A stretch of DNA of 64,000 nt from Bacillota bacterium. Its GTDB lineage: Bacteria > Bacillota > Clostridia > Lachnospirales > Lachnospiraceae. The stretch spans positions 630,247 through 694,246 of the forward strand of contig JAEWSH010000051.1 of assembly GCA_023398375.1 (NCBI GenBank). Direction: 5' to 3'. Each line of letters opens with the position of its first letter. Within the stretch, counting starts at the first letter, position 1. The position numbers and the translations under genes are program-made. Shown piece after piece: positions 1 through 8,973 of the stretch. The notes under the pieces are model-generated. The model worked only from the letters and a program-made list of their open reading frames with translations. It was not told the DNA's origin and searched no databases.

Positions 1-35
1 TGAAGCCTTGATTGTTTTTTCATCACACACCGCCT

Positions 36-2432
36 TTACTCTTGCTTGGTTTCATCAAGCTTCGTAGTCATAATGCTGTAAAGTTCAGTGTTTTTCGGGA
101 ATTTATCCACGAATGGCAAAATGACGTTGCCATAAAAGAGCAGTCCCTCACCGACACCGCTGCCTGTGACATAGGAGAGCTGATGAGGGGAAATGTTGAG
201 TTGCTTGGCAAGTATCTGCCTATCGCCTGCGGCTTGGTTGAGCATATATACAAAGTCGCTGTTTTCAAAGATGTTCTCAACCTCACGAGAGGATAACAGG
301 TCTTTGATATTCTGCGTAATGGCTGTGGGAATACCGCCCCATTTACGAAAGCGTTTCCAAATCTCAACCGAGTAGGCGGCGGTCTGTTCCTCTTTCAAAA
401 GCAAATGAAATTCGTCCATGTAGTAGCGAGTGGAGCGTTTTTCCGCACGGTTGACCGTTACCCTGTTCCAAACTTGGTCTTGCACCACAAGCATACCGAG
501 CTTTTTAAGCTGTTTGCCCAGTTCCTTAATATCAAAGCAGACAAGGCGGTTTTGAATATCCACATTGGTCTGATGGTTAAACACACTCAAACTACCAGTG
601 ACATAGATTTCAAGGGCGGAACGGATATGCTTTGCTTCTTTTTCCTCCTGTCTGCCAAGGGCATCATACAAATCACCTAAGATGGGCATTTTAGCAGGGT
701 CGGGGTCGGCAAGATACTTTGCATATACAAGTGTTACGCAACGGTCAATAATGGATTTCTCAACAGGTGTCAGTCCGTCCTTGCCACCAACAATCAGCTC
801 ACAAAGAGAGAGGATAAAATCACTCTTTAGGGCAAGGGGGCTATCGTCCTCAGAATAGTTAAGGTTAATATCCATCGGGTTGATGTACTGGCTGCTTGTG
901 GGAGAGATTTTAATAACCTGTCCTTTGAGCCTTTGCACAAGGGAAAAATATTCGCCCTCGGGGTCACATACGATGATGTCATCGGTGGTGATGAGAAACA
1001 CATTGGTGATTTCTCTTTTAGCAGAGAAACTCTTGCCACTGCCCGGTGTGCCGAGGATTAACCCATTAGGGTTTTTTAGTTGCTTACGGTCTACCATGAT
1101 AAGATTGCTTGAAAGAGCGTTCAGCCCATAGTACAAGGCTTCACCGCCGGACTGAAAAAGCTCCTGCGTGGTAAAGGGTACAAAAATAGCGGTGCTTGAG
1201 GTAGTCAAGCTCCGCTGAATGGGTATAAGGTTTTTGCCAAGGGGCAGAGAGGACATAAAGCCCTGTTCCTGCTGATAGTCAAGCCTTATAAGGGTACAGT
1301 TGTGCTTGTTGGCAATACCGCTTGCTTGCAGCAGAATATTGTCCAGTTCCTTTTTACTGTCAGCCGTGTTCAGCACAAGGAATGTCATTAAAAACATTCG
1401 CTCGTTACGGCTCTGCAAATCGGCAAGGAGCTTCTTTGCTTCACCGCCGTAGGTGGCAAGGTCGGAGGGGATAATATCCATATCATATCCTGCCCGTACT
1501 GCCTTTTTCTGTTCCTCAATTTTCATCTTATCGAGGTCTGTAATCTTTCGCTTAATGGTTTTAATGGCTTTCATCTGGTCTACCGACTGAATGTGCATGG
1601 TGACAATGAGGTTGCTTTCCATTTCTAAAAAGTCTGACAGCACACGGTCATTCAGCTCGGGTGCGAGTATTTGCAAAAAGGACATTGCACCGTATTTGCC
1701 ACCTGTTCTGAAAGTGCCTTTTTCCTTAAACTCAAAAGAGGACGGAGCGATAAAGTCCTTAGTGCTAAGCCCCGAAGGAGCAAGCCATTTCCATTCAAAA
1801 GCAAAGGGGTCGTTTCCGCCCATTCTGAGAATGTTGTGTATGAGTTTCAGCCGTTCTCTGCCATCAAGGGAAGTAAGCTGTACCCCAAGCCGCTTAAAAG
1901 CGTTCCAAAGGTCATTTTCAATGCGTTCCAAACGGGGCTTTGCAATTTTGATGTTATCTGATTCAATGGCGAAAGTGAGGTACTTGGTTTTCACAAGTCC
2001 GTTGTTGCCCCTTGAAAGTTGATTGTGCAGCATCTCGGTGTACTCTGTTCGGATACTGTCAAAATCATCTGCCTGTGGAGCGATGAATACGCTTTTTTCA
2101 TAGTCCTTTGCGTTGGCTGTGGTGTTAAGGAATGTGAGCTGAAATTTGATAGTACTGTCAAAGTAGTTGAGGAAATCACACCAACTTTCAAAGATGGCAG
2201 TCTTGTCCTCGTTCTGTGCAATCTGATAATTGATGTCACCAAATTGCAGGGTTTTGGTGTAGAGCTTATTGCCTACATGACAGATACCATCGGGAAAAAT
2301 ATGACGGTAAGGAATACTGTCCTGTGCCGATTTTACTCCTTTGGGCTTATCACTCGCCCTTTGCACCGCAGTTGCGATGCTCTGTCTTTCTGCTCGTGTA
2401 AGTTTTACGGGCTTCTTTTCGATTTTTGACAA
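36..2432 (-). CDS. VirB4-family conjugation ATPase
   Basis: The 798-residue protein is the VirB4/TraE-type ATPase that powers assembly and transfer through the conjugative type IV secretion system at the inner face of the membrane. A Walker A motif GTPGSGKS lies near residues 460-467, a Walker B-like stretch (IIVCDPEGEY) follows, and the C-terminal half has the usual YYMDEFHLLL segment. Translation starts at a TTG (complement of 2430-2432) placed 8 nt after AAGGAGG. The gene overlaps the 3' end of the PrgI gene by 83 nt, which suggests translational coupling. The length matches the family, and the gene is complete although it ends 35 nt from the window edge. Confidence 0.95.
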   Translation of the reverse strand: MSKIEKKPVKLTRAERQSIATAVQRASDKPKGVKSAQDSIPYRHIFPDGICHVGNKLYTKTLQFGDINYQIAQNEDKTAIFESWCDFLNYFDSTIKFQLTFLNTTANAKDYEKSVFIAPQADDFDSIRTEYTEMLHNQLSRGNNGLVKTKYLTFAIESDNIKIAKPRLERIENDLWNAFKRLGVQLTSLDGRERLKLIHNILRMGGNDPFAFEWKWLAPSGLSTKDFIAPSSFEFKEKGTFRTGGKYGAMSFLQILAPELNDRVLSDFLEMESNLIVTMHIQSVDQMKAIKTIKRKITDLDKMKIEEQKKAVRAGYDMDIIPSDLATYGGEAKKLLADLQSRNERMFLMTFLVLNTADSKKELDNILLQASGIANKHNCTLIRLDYQQEQGFMSSLPLGKNLIPIQRSLTTSSTAIFVPFTTQELFQSGGEALYYGLNALSSNLIMVDRKQLKNPNGLILGTPGSGKSFSAKREITNVFLITTDDIIVCDPEGEYFSLVQRLKGQVIKISPTSSQYINPMDINLNYSEDDSPLALKSDFILSLCELIVGGKDGLTPVEKSIIDRCVTLVYAKYLADPDPAKMPILGDLYDALGRQEEKEAKHIRSALEIYVTGSLSVFNHQTNVDIQNRLVCFDIKELGKQLKKLGMLVVQDQVWNRVTVNRAEKRSTRYYMDEFHLLLKEEQTAAYSVEIWKRFRKWGGIPTAITQNIKDLLSSREVENIFENSDFVYMLNQAAGDRQILAKQLNISPHQLSYVTGSGVGEGLLFYGNVILPFVDKFPKNTELYSIMTTKLDETKQE

Positions 2433-2784
2433 TGCTATTTACCTCCTTGTCTAATTGATATTGCCGTTCCAGTAGCGGATAGAAATTATCCGTCCTGTAA
2501 GGTCTTTGTTTGGGGTTAAGAAAACGCACCGATACATAGTTTTTGAGCATTACTTCAAGCGGCTGACCGTGCTTTTCGTACATGGCAAACATAAATAGCG
2601 GCAGCATGAGAAACATCATAACCAGTACCGCAGGGCTAATGCCGATGTAGTCCTTGAGAATGAAAAAAGGCGGTAATCCTACCGCCAGTGCCGCCGAAAA
2701 GCAGATGAGCTGCCGTTTGGTGAGATTTAGCATCACCTTTGTTTTTACATTGCTTAAATCCTTGGGGATTGGTACATAAGCCAT
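2350..2784 (-). CDS. PrgI-family conjugation membrane protein
   Basis: This 144-residue protein starts MAYVPIPKDLS and has two closely spaced hydrophobic segments (about residues 25-45 and 50-68), the pattern of PrgI/VirB3-like small proteins that accompany VirB4 in Firmicute conjugation systems. It probably anchors or positions VirB4 at the membrane. The start ATG follows GAAAGGAGAA. The charged C-terminal tail is encoded in the region that overlaps the VirB4 start. The family call rests on sequence pattern plus its fixed place between the VirB6-like and VirB4 genes. Confidence 0.88.
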   Translation of the reverse strand: MAYVPIPKDLSNVKTKVMLNLTKRQLICFSAALAVGLPPFFILKDYIGISPAVLVMMFLMLPLFMFAMYEKHGQPLEVMLKNYVSVRFLNPKQRPYRTDNFYPLLERQYQLDKEVNSIVKNRKEARKTYTSRKTEHRNCGAKGE

Positions 2785-2818
2785 AAATTCTCCTTTCTGC
2801 CCTATGGGGCAAATTCAG

Positions 2819-3682
2819 TTAGTGTGCTGAAAAAATACTTTTAGCCAGTGTCCCAGTCTTAAAGAGAGAGAAGCAAAGCAGTACCGTGTACATCATACAA
2901 GTCCAAATTGCTCCGATGGGGTCGCCGTCTGTTGCGATGGACTGAATAAGCACGGCATAAATGCCAACGCACACCATAATAAGAAAACCTTGAAATGCGA
3001 GGGCAAGCAAAGCCTTGAGATAGTTTTGTCCCATATTCCATTCCTTGCTCTGCATGGTGGCGATGGGGATAGCTCCGAGAGAGGTCATAAGGTAGATTTC
3101 AAGCATTCTTCCGTACACGATAATAAAGACGCAGACGCTTAATGCCCACATGATAATCCCCATGAGAAAGCTTTGCAGATACAGTCCTAAAAGTGTGCCT
3201 ATATCCATTTCAAGCAGACTTTCACGCAAGGCATCTATGGTTTCTACCCCTATAGCAGTATCGGTGAGAATTACCCCTGCCGCATTAGAAATAACCGACT
3301 GTGCCACATCAAATATCCCCATCATAATGGGAAATGTGTTTGTGACCAGTACCACAGCGATAAAGGTTTTCATCATCCACTTAAAAATGTCTGAGGGTGG
3401 GAAGTCGTGCAGATTGTTTCTGTCAATGACCATTTGTATCAGCTCGTAGCACATCACAAAGGTCAAAATTATTCCGGCTATGGGCATGATAACGGTGTCC
3501 GATAAGTTTTGTATCATAGAAAAAATACCGCCATTCCACGCTGACGGTGTTTTCCCTACATCTCCGGCAATTCTTGCAACTTCGGAATTGATGTTATCGA
3601 ACAAGCCTGTTAAATTACCCATAATGCCGTCAACGAGCAGATTGGTTATCCACTCGTTGATTGCATCAAGGATAAAATCCAT
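2819..3682 (-). CDS. VirB6/TrbL-like conjugation channel protein
   Basis: The 287-residue protein is a polytopic membrane protein with about six hydrophobic segments and a long N-terminal region (MDFILDAINEWITNLL) typical of the VirB6/TrbL/CD0411-like proteins of Gram-positive ICEs. In the family these form part of the inner-membrane channel of the mating apparatus. It lies 10 nt downstream of the Maff2 gene and 34 nt upstream of the PrgI gene, all on the minus strand, so the four genes form one operon. The ATG is preceded by AAGGAGTAG. Confidence 0.87.
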   Translation of the reverse strand: MDFILDAINEWITNLLVDGIMGNLTGLFDNINSEVARIAGDVGKTPSAWNGGIFSMIQNLSDTVIMPIAGIILTFVMCYELIQMVIDRNNLHDFPPSDIFKWMMKTFIAVVLVTNTFPIMMGIFDVAQSVISNAAGVILTDTAIGVETIDALRESLLEMDIGTLLGLYLQSFLMGIIMWALSVCVFIIVYGRMLEIYLMTSLGAIPIATMQSKEWNMGQNYLKALLALAFQGFLIMVCVGIYAVLIQSIATDGDPIGAIWTCMMYTVLLCFSLFKTGTLAKSIFSAH

Positions 3683-3692
3683 AAGCTACTCC

Positions 3693-3905
3693 TTAGAACA
3701 ATCCGGAAAGAAGCGGTACAAGGGTCATGCCAATCAGTGCTACGCCACCGCCTGCCATGAGCTGCTTCATGCCCTGTGATTTTGCACCGGGGTTGTCATT
3801 GCCGTAGCCCTCCAAGAGATTGATTACGCCCCAAATACCAAGTCCTGCACCAAGAGCGATTACGAGTGTCTGCAATACTGTTACTGCCTGATTAAAAAAT
3901 TCCAT
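3693..3905 (-). CDS. Maff2-family small membrane protein
   Basis: I place the start at the ATG at 3905 (MEFFNQAVTVLQTLV), because AAAGGAGA lies just upstream; a longer in-frame extension to 3974 has no ribosome site and would run into a terminator stem. The 70-residue product has two hydrophobic segments with a GYGNDNPGAKSQGMKQLM loop between them, the hallmark of Maff2, a small protein found beside VirB6 in ICEs. It resembles a VirB2-like pilin subunit in size and topology, but that role is inference. Confidence 0.88.
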   Translation of the reverse strand: MEFFNQAVTVLQTLVIALGAGLGIWGVINLLEGYGNDNPGAKSQGMKQLMAGGGVALIGMTLVPLLSGLF

Positions 3906-3954
3906 AGTTTTGTTCTCCTTTAAATTTGTTTTGGTTTGGTTGATAGACTTCTGC

Positions 3955-3984
3955 AATAAAAAAACGCTGTACACTGACAGCGTT
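3955..3984 (-). terminator. Rho-independent terminator (minus strand)
   Basis: AACGCTGT (3963-3970) pairs with ACAGCGTT (3977-3984) around a 6-nt loop. Read on the minus strand it is followed by a run of seven T. It sits between the VirD4 and Maff2 genes, in tandem with a second terminator at 4031-4065. Confidence 0.7.
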
Positions 3985-4030
3985 AAATCACCACAATCAT
4001 AGGCAACACCCCTTTCCGTGTGGTTGTATC

Positions 4031-4065
4031 TATATAAAAAGCACCACCGTAAACGGCAGTGCTTA
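4031..4065 (-). terminator. Rho-independent terminator after the VirD4 gene (minus strand)
   Basis: On the minus strand AAGCAC-TG-CCGT pairs with ACGG-TG-GTGCTT, followed by TTTTTATA. It begins directly after the VirD4 stop codon and would limit read-through from PcfB-VirD4 into the Maff2-VirB4 genes. Confidence 0.65.
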
Positions 4066-5850
4066 TTACCCCTCTGAGGGCTTGGGTTCGGTTGTTTCTT
4101 CCTTGCTCATGTCATAGACCTCGTACACATCACTCCCTTTGAGCTTTAGTTTTGTGGATAAGAATTTTTCAATATCAAAAGCGTTCTTCTTATCAAAGTC
4201 GGATAGGTACTTGTATTTCGGGTGCTTTGTGATGTCGTATTTTTCGCTGAAAAAGGGTCGCACACCTCTAAGTTGCAAGATACATTTACCGCCGTCCATA
4301 ACAGAAAGCTCGTCCATTGACATGAGTTCTTTTCCAAGCCGCTGATAATTGATACCATAGCTGCGTTGACTGCCCCTTGTGTCGGAGGTATTGAACATAT
4401 CAATGGTTTCCTTACCCAAGGTTTCGGTTAAGTCTTTGAGGGTGGTTTTCTCCTTACCGCCAAGGAAAATCATGCTGTCACAGTTGCCGATTATAGTATC
4501 GGAATTATCCTTATAAAGTGCTTTGAGCTGTGATTGTGCCTGCAACACAAGGCAAGCGGAGATTTCACGACTTCGGATTGTTGCCATGAGCTTTTCGAGG
4601 TTTGGTATCTGCCCGATGTTGGCACATTCATCAATTAAGCACCGCACATGAACAGGAAGTCTGCCACCGTATACATCATCTGCTTTATCACATAGCAGAT
4701 TAAAAAGCTGTGTATAGCACATAGATACAAGAAAGTTGAATGTTGCATCGGTGTCGCTGATGATGATAAACAAGGCGGTTTTTCTGTCCCCGAGAGCATC
4801 AAGCTCCAGTTCGTCATAGGCGGTCAGTTCCCGTAGCTCTTTAATGTCAAAGGGGGCTAATCTTGCACCACATGAAATAAGGATAGATTTCGCTGTTTTG
4901 CCTGCGGCTAATTTGTATTTCTTATATTGCCTTACGGCAAAGTGCTGTGGGTCTTTTTCCTCAAGTCTATCAAACATCAAATCCACATTGTTCTTGAACT
5001 CCTCATCGTCCTCACGGACTTCACTGGCATTGATAAACTCAATCAGTGTTGTGAAGTTCTGCTCATGTTCGGGGGCTTCATAGTAGATGTAGGCAATGAG
5101 GGCGGTATAGAGCAGGGTTTCTGCTTTTACCCAAAAATCGTCACCGGCTTTGCCCTCGCCCTTGGTGTTGGCAATCAGAGTGGTGACGAGTTTCAAAATG
5201 TCCTTTTCACTTCTGATGTAGGCAAAAGGGTTATAGTGCATAGATTTCTTGAAATTGATGGTGTTTAGGATTTTCACCTTGTAGCCCTCACGAAGCAGCA
5301 GCTTGCCACACTCAATGACGATTGAGCCTTTTGGGTCGGTAACAACATAGGAGCTGTGGCACTGCATAAGGTTTGGTTTCAGCCAAAACCTTGTTTTGCC
5401 CGAGCCGGAGCCGCCCACAATCAGCACATTTTTATTTCGTGCTGTCTTGGGGTCTTTGGGGCGGTTATTCATAGTCAGCAGTTCTGTTTGGGTAAGTATC
5501 ACATTGTTTTGGAATGTGGGGTGTACATACGGCTCAATGTCTTTTGCATTACCCCAACGGGCAGAACCATACTCCACACCCTTGCGGTACTTCTTGGCAT
5601 TTTTGCTGCGTATATAGATAACCAGTCGGAGTAAGCCGCCAATGGCAAGCCCAATCAGCAAATCCGTTGGATAAAAGGACGGTAGTGGTACTGCTAAGGC
5701 TTTTGAAAATCCATTGCCTAAGCCGAGTATCTTTTCTCCCAAATCAACACCGCTTGTATACCGCCATGCTTCGGGTAGTTTGGTGAACAGCAGCCCCAAC
5801 ACAAGGTAAGGGATATTAAGAACAAGGAGCTTTTTCATCTTTTTACTCAT
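4066..5850 (-). CDS. VirD4/TraG-family coupling protein
   Basis: The 594-residue coupling ATPase recruits the relaxosome to the mating channel. Two or three N-terminal membrane segments (about residues 8-28 and 60-80) precede the cytoplasmic motor domain. Walker A is GGSGSGKT near residue 146, followed by VVTDPKGS. The Walker B region is CLIDECANIGQIPNLEKL, as in TraG/TrwB proteins. The start ATG overlaps the PcfB stop by the four bases ATGA, so the two genes are translationally coupled. PcfB works with this protein in relaxase recruitment in pCF10-type systems. Confidence 0.95.
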   Translation of the reverse strand: MSKKMKKLLVLNIPYLVLGLLFTKLPEAWRYTSGVDLGEKILGLGNGFSKALAVPLPSFYPTDLLIGLAIGGLLRLVIYIRSKNAKKYRKGVEYGSARWGNAKDIEPYVHPTFQNNVILTQTELLTMNNRPKDPKTARNKNVLIVGGSGSGKTRFWLKPNLMQCHSSYVVTDPKGSIVIECGKLLLREGYKVKILNTINFKKSMHYNPFAYIRSEKDILKLVTTLIANTKGEGKAGDDFWVKAETLLYTALIAYIYYEAPEHEQNFTTLIEFINASEVREDDEEFKNNVDLMFDRLEEKDPQHFAVRQYKKYKLAAGKTAKSILISCGARLAPFDIKELRELTAYDELELDALGDRKTALFIIISDTDATFNFLVSMCYTQLFNLLCDKADDVYGGRLPVHVRCLIDECANIGQIPNLEKLMATIRSREISACLVLQAQSQLKALYKDNSDTIIGNCDSMIFLGGKEKTTLKDLTETLGKETIDMFNTSDTRGSQRSYGINYQRLGKELMSMDELSVMDGGKCILQLRGVRPFFSEKYDITKHPKYKYLSDFDKKNAFDIEKFLSTKLKLKGSDVYEVYDMSKEETTEPKPSEG

Positions 5851-6323
5851 AGGCTCTGCTCCTTGTCTTTGTGTTTTACCTTTTGGATAACGGTATTTTT
5901 CGCAAGTGCCGCAAGTTTTCTAAGCTCGGCAAGCACAGACGGACGAGCCGCCTTTTTCACCATATCTGCGGTGTATTCCTTAAAAGCATTGGTAATGGCA
6001 TCGGCATCTTTGCCCTTAAAAAACACCACATATTTCGGTGGTATTTCATGCTTGTCTTTCATCACAGCAAAGTCCACACCGTATTTCTTCGCCACACGCT
6101 CAAAATCTTTGATGTTTTGGTCGGTAATTTCAATACTGGTCATGCCTTGACCTTGCCCTGCAAGCTGCTTTACTGATTGCTTCCCCTGTGGGATAGTGGG
6201 GTGGGTTTGCTTATCCTTTAAGTGTGCAAGCAGTTTGACGATAGCTTTTTTCAACTCTCTGCCAGTGAGCTTGCTTGCACTGATAGCAAGAGCAACGGTT
6301 TTCTGTTCCACTTCTTCCTGCAT
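5847..6323 (-). CDS. PcfB-family protein (DUF3801)
   Basis: This 158-residue soluble protein begins MQEEVEQKTVALAISASKLTGRELKKAI, the N-terminal signature of the PcfB/DUF3801 family. Established work on pCF10 shows PcfB to be an accessory factor that binds the relaxosome and the VirD4-type coupling protein. The basic C-terminal region (VIQKVKHKDKEQSL) is typical. The ATG is preceded by GAAAGGAGGG, and the 3' end overlaps the VirD4 start codon. Confidence 0.88.
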   Translation of the reverse strand: MQEEVEQKTVALAISASKLTGRELKKAIVKLLAHLKDKQTHPTIPQGKQSVKQLAGQGQGMTSIEITDQNIKDFERVAKKYGVDFAVMKDKHEIPPKYVVFFKGKDADAITNAFKEYTADMVKKAARPSVLAELRKLAALAKNTVIQKVKHKDKEQSL

Positions 6324-6358
6324 GAAAAATCCCTCCTTTCACGATTTATCGGGTATCA

Positions 6359-6703
6359 CTATTCCTCTCTGCCTTGTCCCTTGACGGTCATAATACCCTC
6401 AAGGGTGGTAGCGGTGATGTTCAGCCTTTGGGCAATAGCAATGTCATTTTTTACATTTTCATCTACCACACTGCCGCATACCACAAGCACCCTTGCACGG
6501 CGAAGCATATCCCTTGCCATATCAATGCCGTCCTTATGCTCCTGTGGCACTTGGTCGCATAGGAACAGGGGTAGATAAAGGGGTGGGCAAACTGGTGTAT
6601 ATCCTGATTCATAGAGCTTTCTGCAATATTTAGCTGCCGTTTCGGTTACTTCAAACTCGTTGTTACTCCATGCAGCGGTGATGTAAGCCATAGGTTTTCT
6701 CAT
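6359..6703 (-). CDS. Small ICE protein, nucleoside deoxyribosyltransferase-like fold (DUF7768/DUF4406-type)
   Basis: The 114-residue protein has the layout of small deoxyribosyltransferase-like proteins: MAYITAAW strand at the N-terminus, a conserved YTPVCPPLYLPLFL segment, a GIDMARDMLRRARVLVVCG core and a C-terminal helix-strand. Such proteins are frequent next to PcfB in ICEs, but their role is unknown. No catalytic claim is made. The ATG follows GAAAGGAGATATTG. The upstream leader shares an ATACCC-A-rich-GAAAGGAG pattern with two other minus-strand genes of this module. Confidence 0.6.
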   Translation of the reverse strand: MRKPMAYITAAWSNNEFEVTETAAKYCRKLYESGYTPVCPPLYLPLFLCDQVPQEHKDGIDMARDMLRRARVLVVCGSVVDENVKNDIAIAQRLNITATTLEGIMTVKGQGREE

Positions 6704-6735
6704 ATTTCAATATCTCCTTTCATTTTTGGGTATGG

Positions 6736-6771
6736 AAAAAGGCACTTTGCAAAATTTTTTACAAAGTGCCT
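6736..6771 (-). terminator. Rho-independent terminator after the DUF6017-like gene (minus strand)
   Basis: AGGCACTTTG (6740-6749) pairs perfectly with CAAAGTGCCT (6762-6771). On the minus strand it is followed by five T. The stem begins inside the stop codon of the gene ending at 6770. Confidence 0.78.
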
Positions 6772-7666
6772 AACGAGCTGGGCTGTATAAATCGTGATTG
6801 ACCAAAGCCGAATAGTAGCTGTCTATGGTAGACGGTGCATTAAACAGCGTTGCAAGCAAATATCGCTTGATGTTCCGTACATAGGTGGTGTTTTTGTCTA
6901 AGCACTCAAACACATACTCGATATGGGACGAGGTGATTTTCAGCATCTTGTTTTTCACAAGCCTTGCAGGGTAATCCTCACCGGCAATGTTGATGGTGTC
7001 CTTGGTGGAACACAGGGTTTCGATGATGATGTCGGCTACTTCGTCCAAACGCTCACGCATACCGATTTTGCCGTACTGCTTAAAATGATCGTACTCAATA
7101 TTCTCATAGACCGTTTGCTTTATTTCTTCATAGTCATCGTATCCAATCCCATCATATCCTGTGCTTTTCGGTTGTCCGTAAGGATAGGATTGATAAGGAT
7201 TTGATGTTTCTGTATTTAATAAATCTTTCTTTGATTTATCAATAGTTTGTAGATAAGTATTTAATTGGTGGGGATTATCCAAGATAGGCTCACCCTGTTT
7301 AGGGGTTTCCTGTATTGGCTTTTCCAAAGTTGGATTATCCCGTTTAGGTTGAGATTGGCTTGTATCAAGGCTTTGCGGCTGCTCTAAAATGGTGTATTCG
7401 GTGGTGGTGAGCTGTCCCTTGTCGTTGCGAAGTCGCTTGCGAAGAACATAGCCCTGTTCTTCAAGCTCTTTTATTGTGCCGTTAATGCTGTCTATTCCGT
7501 CCTTACAGATGTAGGCAAGACCTTTTACCGTGTAATCCCAATCCTCTGGGAGCGACAGCATAAGGGACAGCAAGCCCTTTGATTTGAGTGAAAGCTCTTT
7601 ATTTCGTAAATGATGGTTTGCCATAACGGTGTAATCCTTCGTTTTTTCTATTCTGCACACAGCCAT
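6770..7666 (-). CDS. ICE replication/regulation protein with N-terminal helix-turn-helix (DUF6017-like)
   Basis: I start this gene at 7666 (MAVCRIEKTKDYTVMANHHLRNKELS), where AAGGAAGTGAGGAA precedes the ATG; a 12-residue longer form is possible. The first 100 residues form a winged-helix domain of the kind seen in replisome organisers and DnaD-like proteins (SLKSKGLLSLMLSLPEDWDYTVKGLA). A Gln/Pro/Lys-rich linker follows, and a C-terminal domain (residues about 190-295) matches the conserved tail of DUF6017 proteins of ICEs. It probably binds DNA and helps element replication or control. Function is inferred from domain type. Confidence 0.75.
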   Translation of the reverse strand: MAVCRIEKTKDYTVMANHHLRNKELSLKSKGLLSLMLSLPEDWDYTVKGLAYICKDGIDSINGTIKELEEQGYVLRKRLRNDKGQLTTTEYTILEQPQSLDTSQSQPKRDNPTLEKPIQETPKQGEPILDNPHQLNTYLQTIDKSKKDLLNTETSNPYQSYPYGQPKSTGYDGIGYDDYEEIKQTVYENIEYDHFKQYGKIGMRERLDEVADIIIETLCSTKDTINIAGEDYPARLVKNKMLKITSSHIEYVFECLDKNTTYVRNIKRYLLATLFNAPSTIDSYYSALVNHDLYSPAR

Positions 7667-7713
7667 TTCCTCACTTCCTTTCCTGCTGCGAGTAGCTGAC
7701 ACAGAGGTCAGTT

Positions 7714-8028
7714 TCAGCGTGTAGGTTCTTTGGGGCGGTCATAGAAAATATCACCTTTTACAACCTTGGCGTGTTTGACGATTTTAATTTCTTTTCGGCT
7801 TTGGCTATCCATTGCTTTTTGGTAGCCTGCATCGGTAAGAAACAGCCGCATACGCTCACCTTTATCGCCAACAGGAGAGGAATGGGAAAGCACATCAAAG
7901 ACAATCATGTGCCGTGTGTCCTCTCCAAAGCGTTCCAGTGCCATAATGTCATGTCCTGCCAAAACAGAATCACCCGACTTTTTTCGGGCTTCATCAAGCA
8001 ATTCGCCTATGGTTTTGTTCTTATTCAT
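7714..8028 (-). CDS. Conserved small ICE protein of unknown function (DUF5720-like)
   Basis: The 104-residue protein starts MNKNKTIGELLDEARKKSGDSVLAGHDIMALERFGEDTRHM and has no membrane segment. Small proteins of this pattern lie between ParB and the HTH protein in many Firmicute ICEs. I do not recognise a biochemical function. It is 15 nt downstream of the ParB stop and 47 nt upstream of the HTH gene, so it is part of the ParA-ParB operon. AAAGGAGTTGGC precedes the ATG. Confidence 0.65.
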   Translation of the reverse strand: MNKNKTIGELLDEARKKSGDSVLAGHDIMALERFGEDTRHMIVFDVLSHSSPVGDKGERMRLFLTDAGYQKAMDSQSRKEIKIVKHAKVVKGDIFYDRPKEPTR

Positions 8029-8043
8029 AATGCCAACTCCTTT

Positions 8044-8973
8044 CTAACGCTCCTGCTGTTGGGTACGCTTTTTATGCCATGTTTCCAGTAATTTCAGTAT
8101 GGTTTCCTCCATTTTCTGCGGTGTATAGGACTTAGGAAAATACTTTCTAAGTTTGTCACTCGAAAGTGTTACCTTGTCGAGTTCACCTTTCTTTTCCTCA
8201 CTCATAATGGCACACATAGATTCAAGGGTACATTTTCCCTCGGCACTAAACTTTTTAAGCCGCTGTGCCTGTGAAAGAGAGGGGGTTGCCTGTTCCATAT
8301 CCATTGCTTCGAGTAAATTTGTCTGCTCCTCGGGCTTTAGATAGGACAGCTCCACAGCAGGGTTAAAGGAGATTTTCTTATCGTCTACCATATCAAGAAG
8401 CTCGGGGATAAGCTCGGTAAGACGGATAAAGCGTTGTATCTGTCTTGCACTATCGGGAGAGTTTTCGCTAAGAATATTAACACTTCTTAAATTGTCGCCA
8501 ACTTGGCTACCATTTTCTTTTGTTGGTCTGCCTGCCTTACGTTTTATAGCATCTAACTTTAGCTTGTATGCAAAAGCTCGTTCACTCGGCAGGATATTTT
8601 CTCTTTGCAAGTTGCTGTCCACCATAATAATAGTGGCGGCATCATCGTCAAGATTACGGACAATGACGGGCATGGTAGAAAGTCCTGCCAATTTGCTTGC
8701 CCTGTGCCTGCGGTGTCCGGCTACAAGCTCATAGCCGCCCTCGTCACGGGGACGGGCGATTGCAGGAACAAGCACACCATATTCCTTGATACTCTCGGCG
8801 GTTTCTGCCATTGCTTCATCGTCTTTTACCTTAAATGGGTGGTCTTTGAATGGAAACAGCTTCGTCAAGGCTATCTCCATAACCTTTTCTCTGCCCGCAT
8901 CGGCTCTGCTTTCTTCGGTGGAAAACAAATCATCTACCGATGTCAGATTTATGTTTTTGGCGGAGCTTTTCAA
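8044..8973 (-). CDS. ParB/Spo0J-family partition protein (first copy)
   Basis: The 309-residue protein contains the ParB N-terminal domain: IALTKLFPFKDHPFKV, then GVLVPAIARPR, the CTP-binding/arginine-patch GYELVAGHRRHRAS (about residues 90-104), and NLQRENILPSERAFAYK leading into the central HTH. The C-terminus (LRKYFPKSYTPQKMEETILKLLETWHKKR) is the usual ICE ParB tail. It begins at a TTG (8973) after AAAGGAGG and overlaps the end of the ParA gene by 44 nt. Together they probably stabilise the excised or replicating ICE, or regulate its genes. Confidence 0.93.
   Translation of the reverse strand: MKSSAKNINLTSVDDLFSTEESRADAGREKVMEIALTKLFPFKDHPFKVKDDEAMAETAESIKEYGVLVPAIARPRDEGGYELVAGHRRHRASKLAGLSTMPVIVRNLDDDAATIIMVDSNLQRENILPSERAFAYKLKLDAIKRKAGRPTKENGSQVGDNLRSVNILSENSPDSARQIQRFIRLTELIPELLDMVDDKKISFNPAVELSYLKPEEQTNLLEAMDMEQATPSLSQAQRLKKFSAEGKCTLESMCAIMSEEKKGELDKVTLSSDKLRKYFPKSYTPQKMEETILKLLETWHKKRTQQQER

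Noticed and set aside
12..296. 94-residue plus-strand frame at the left edge
   Set aside because: It lies antisense to the VirB4 gene and has no supporting signal.
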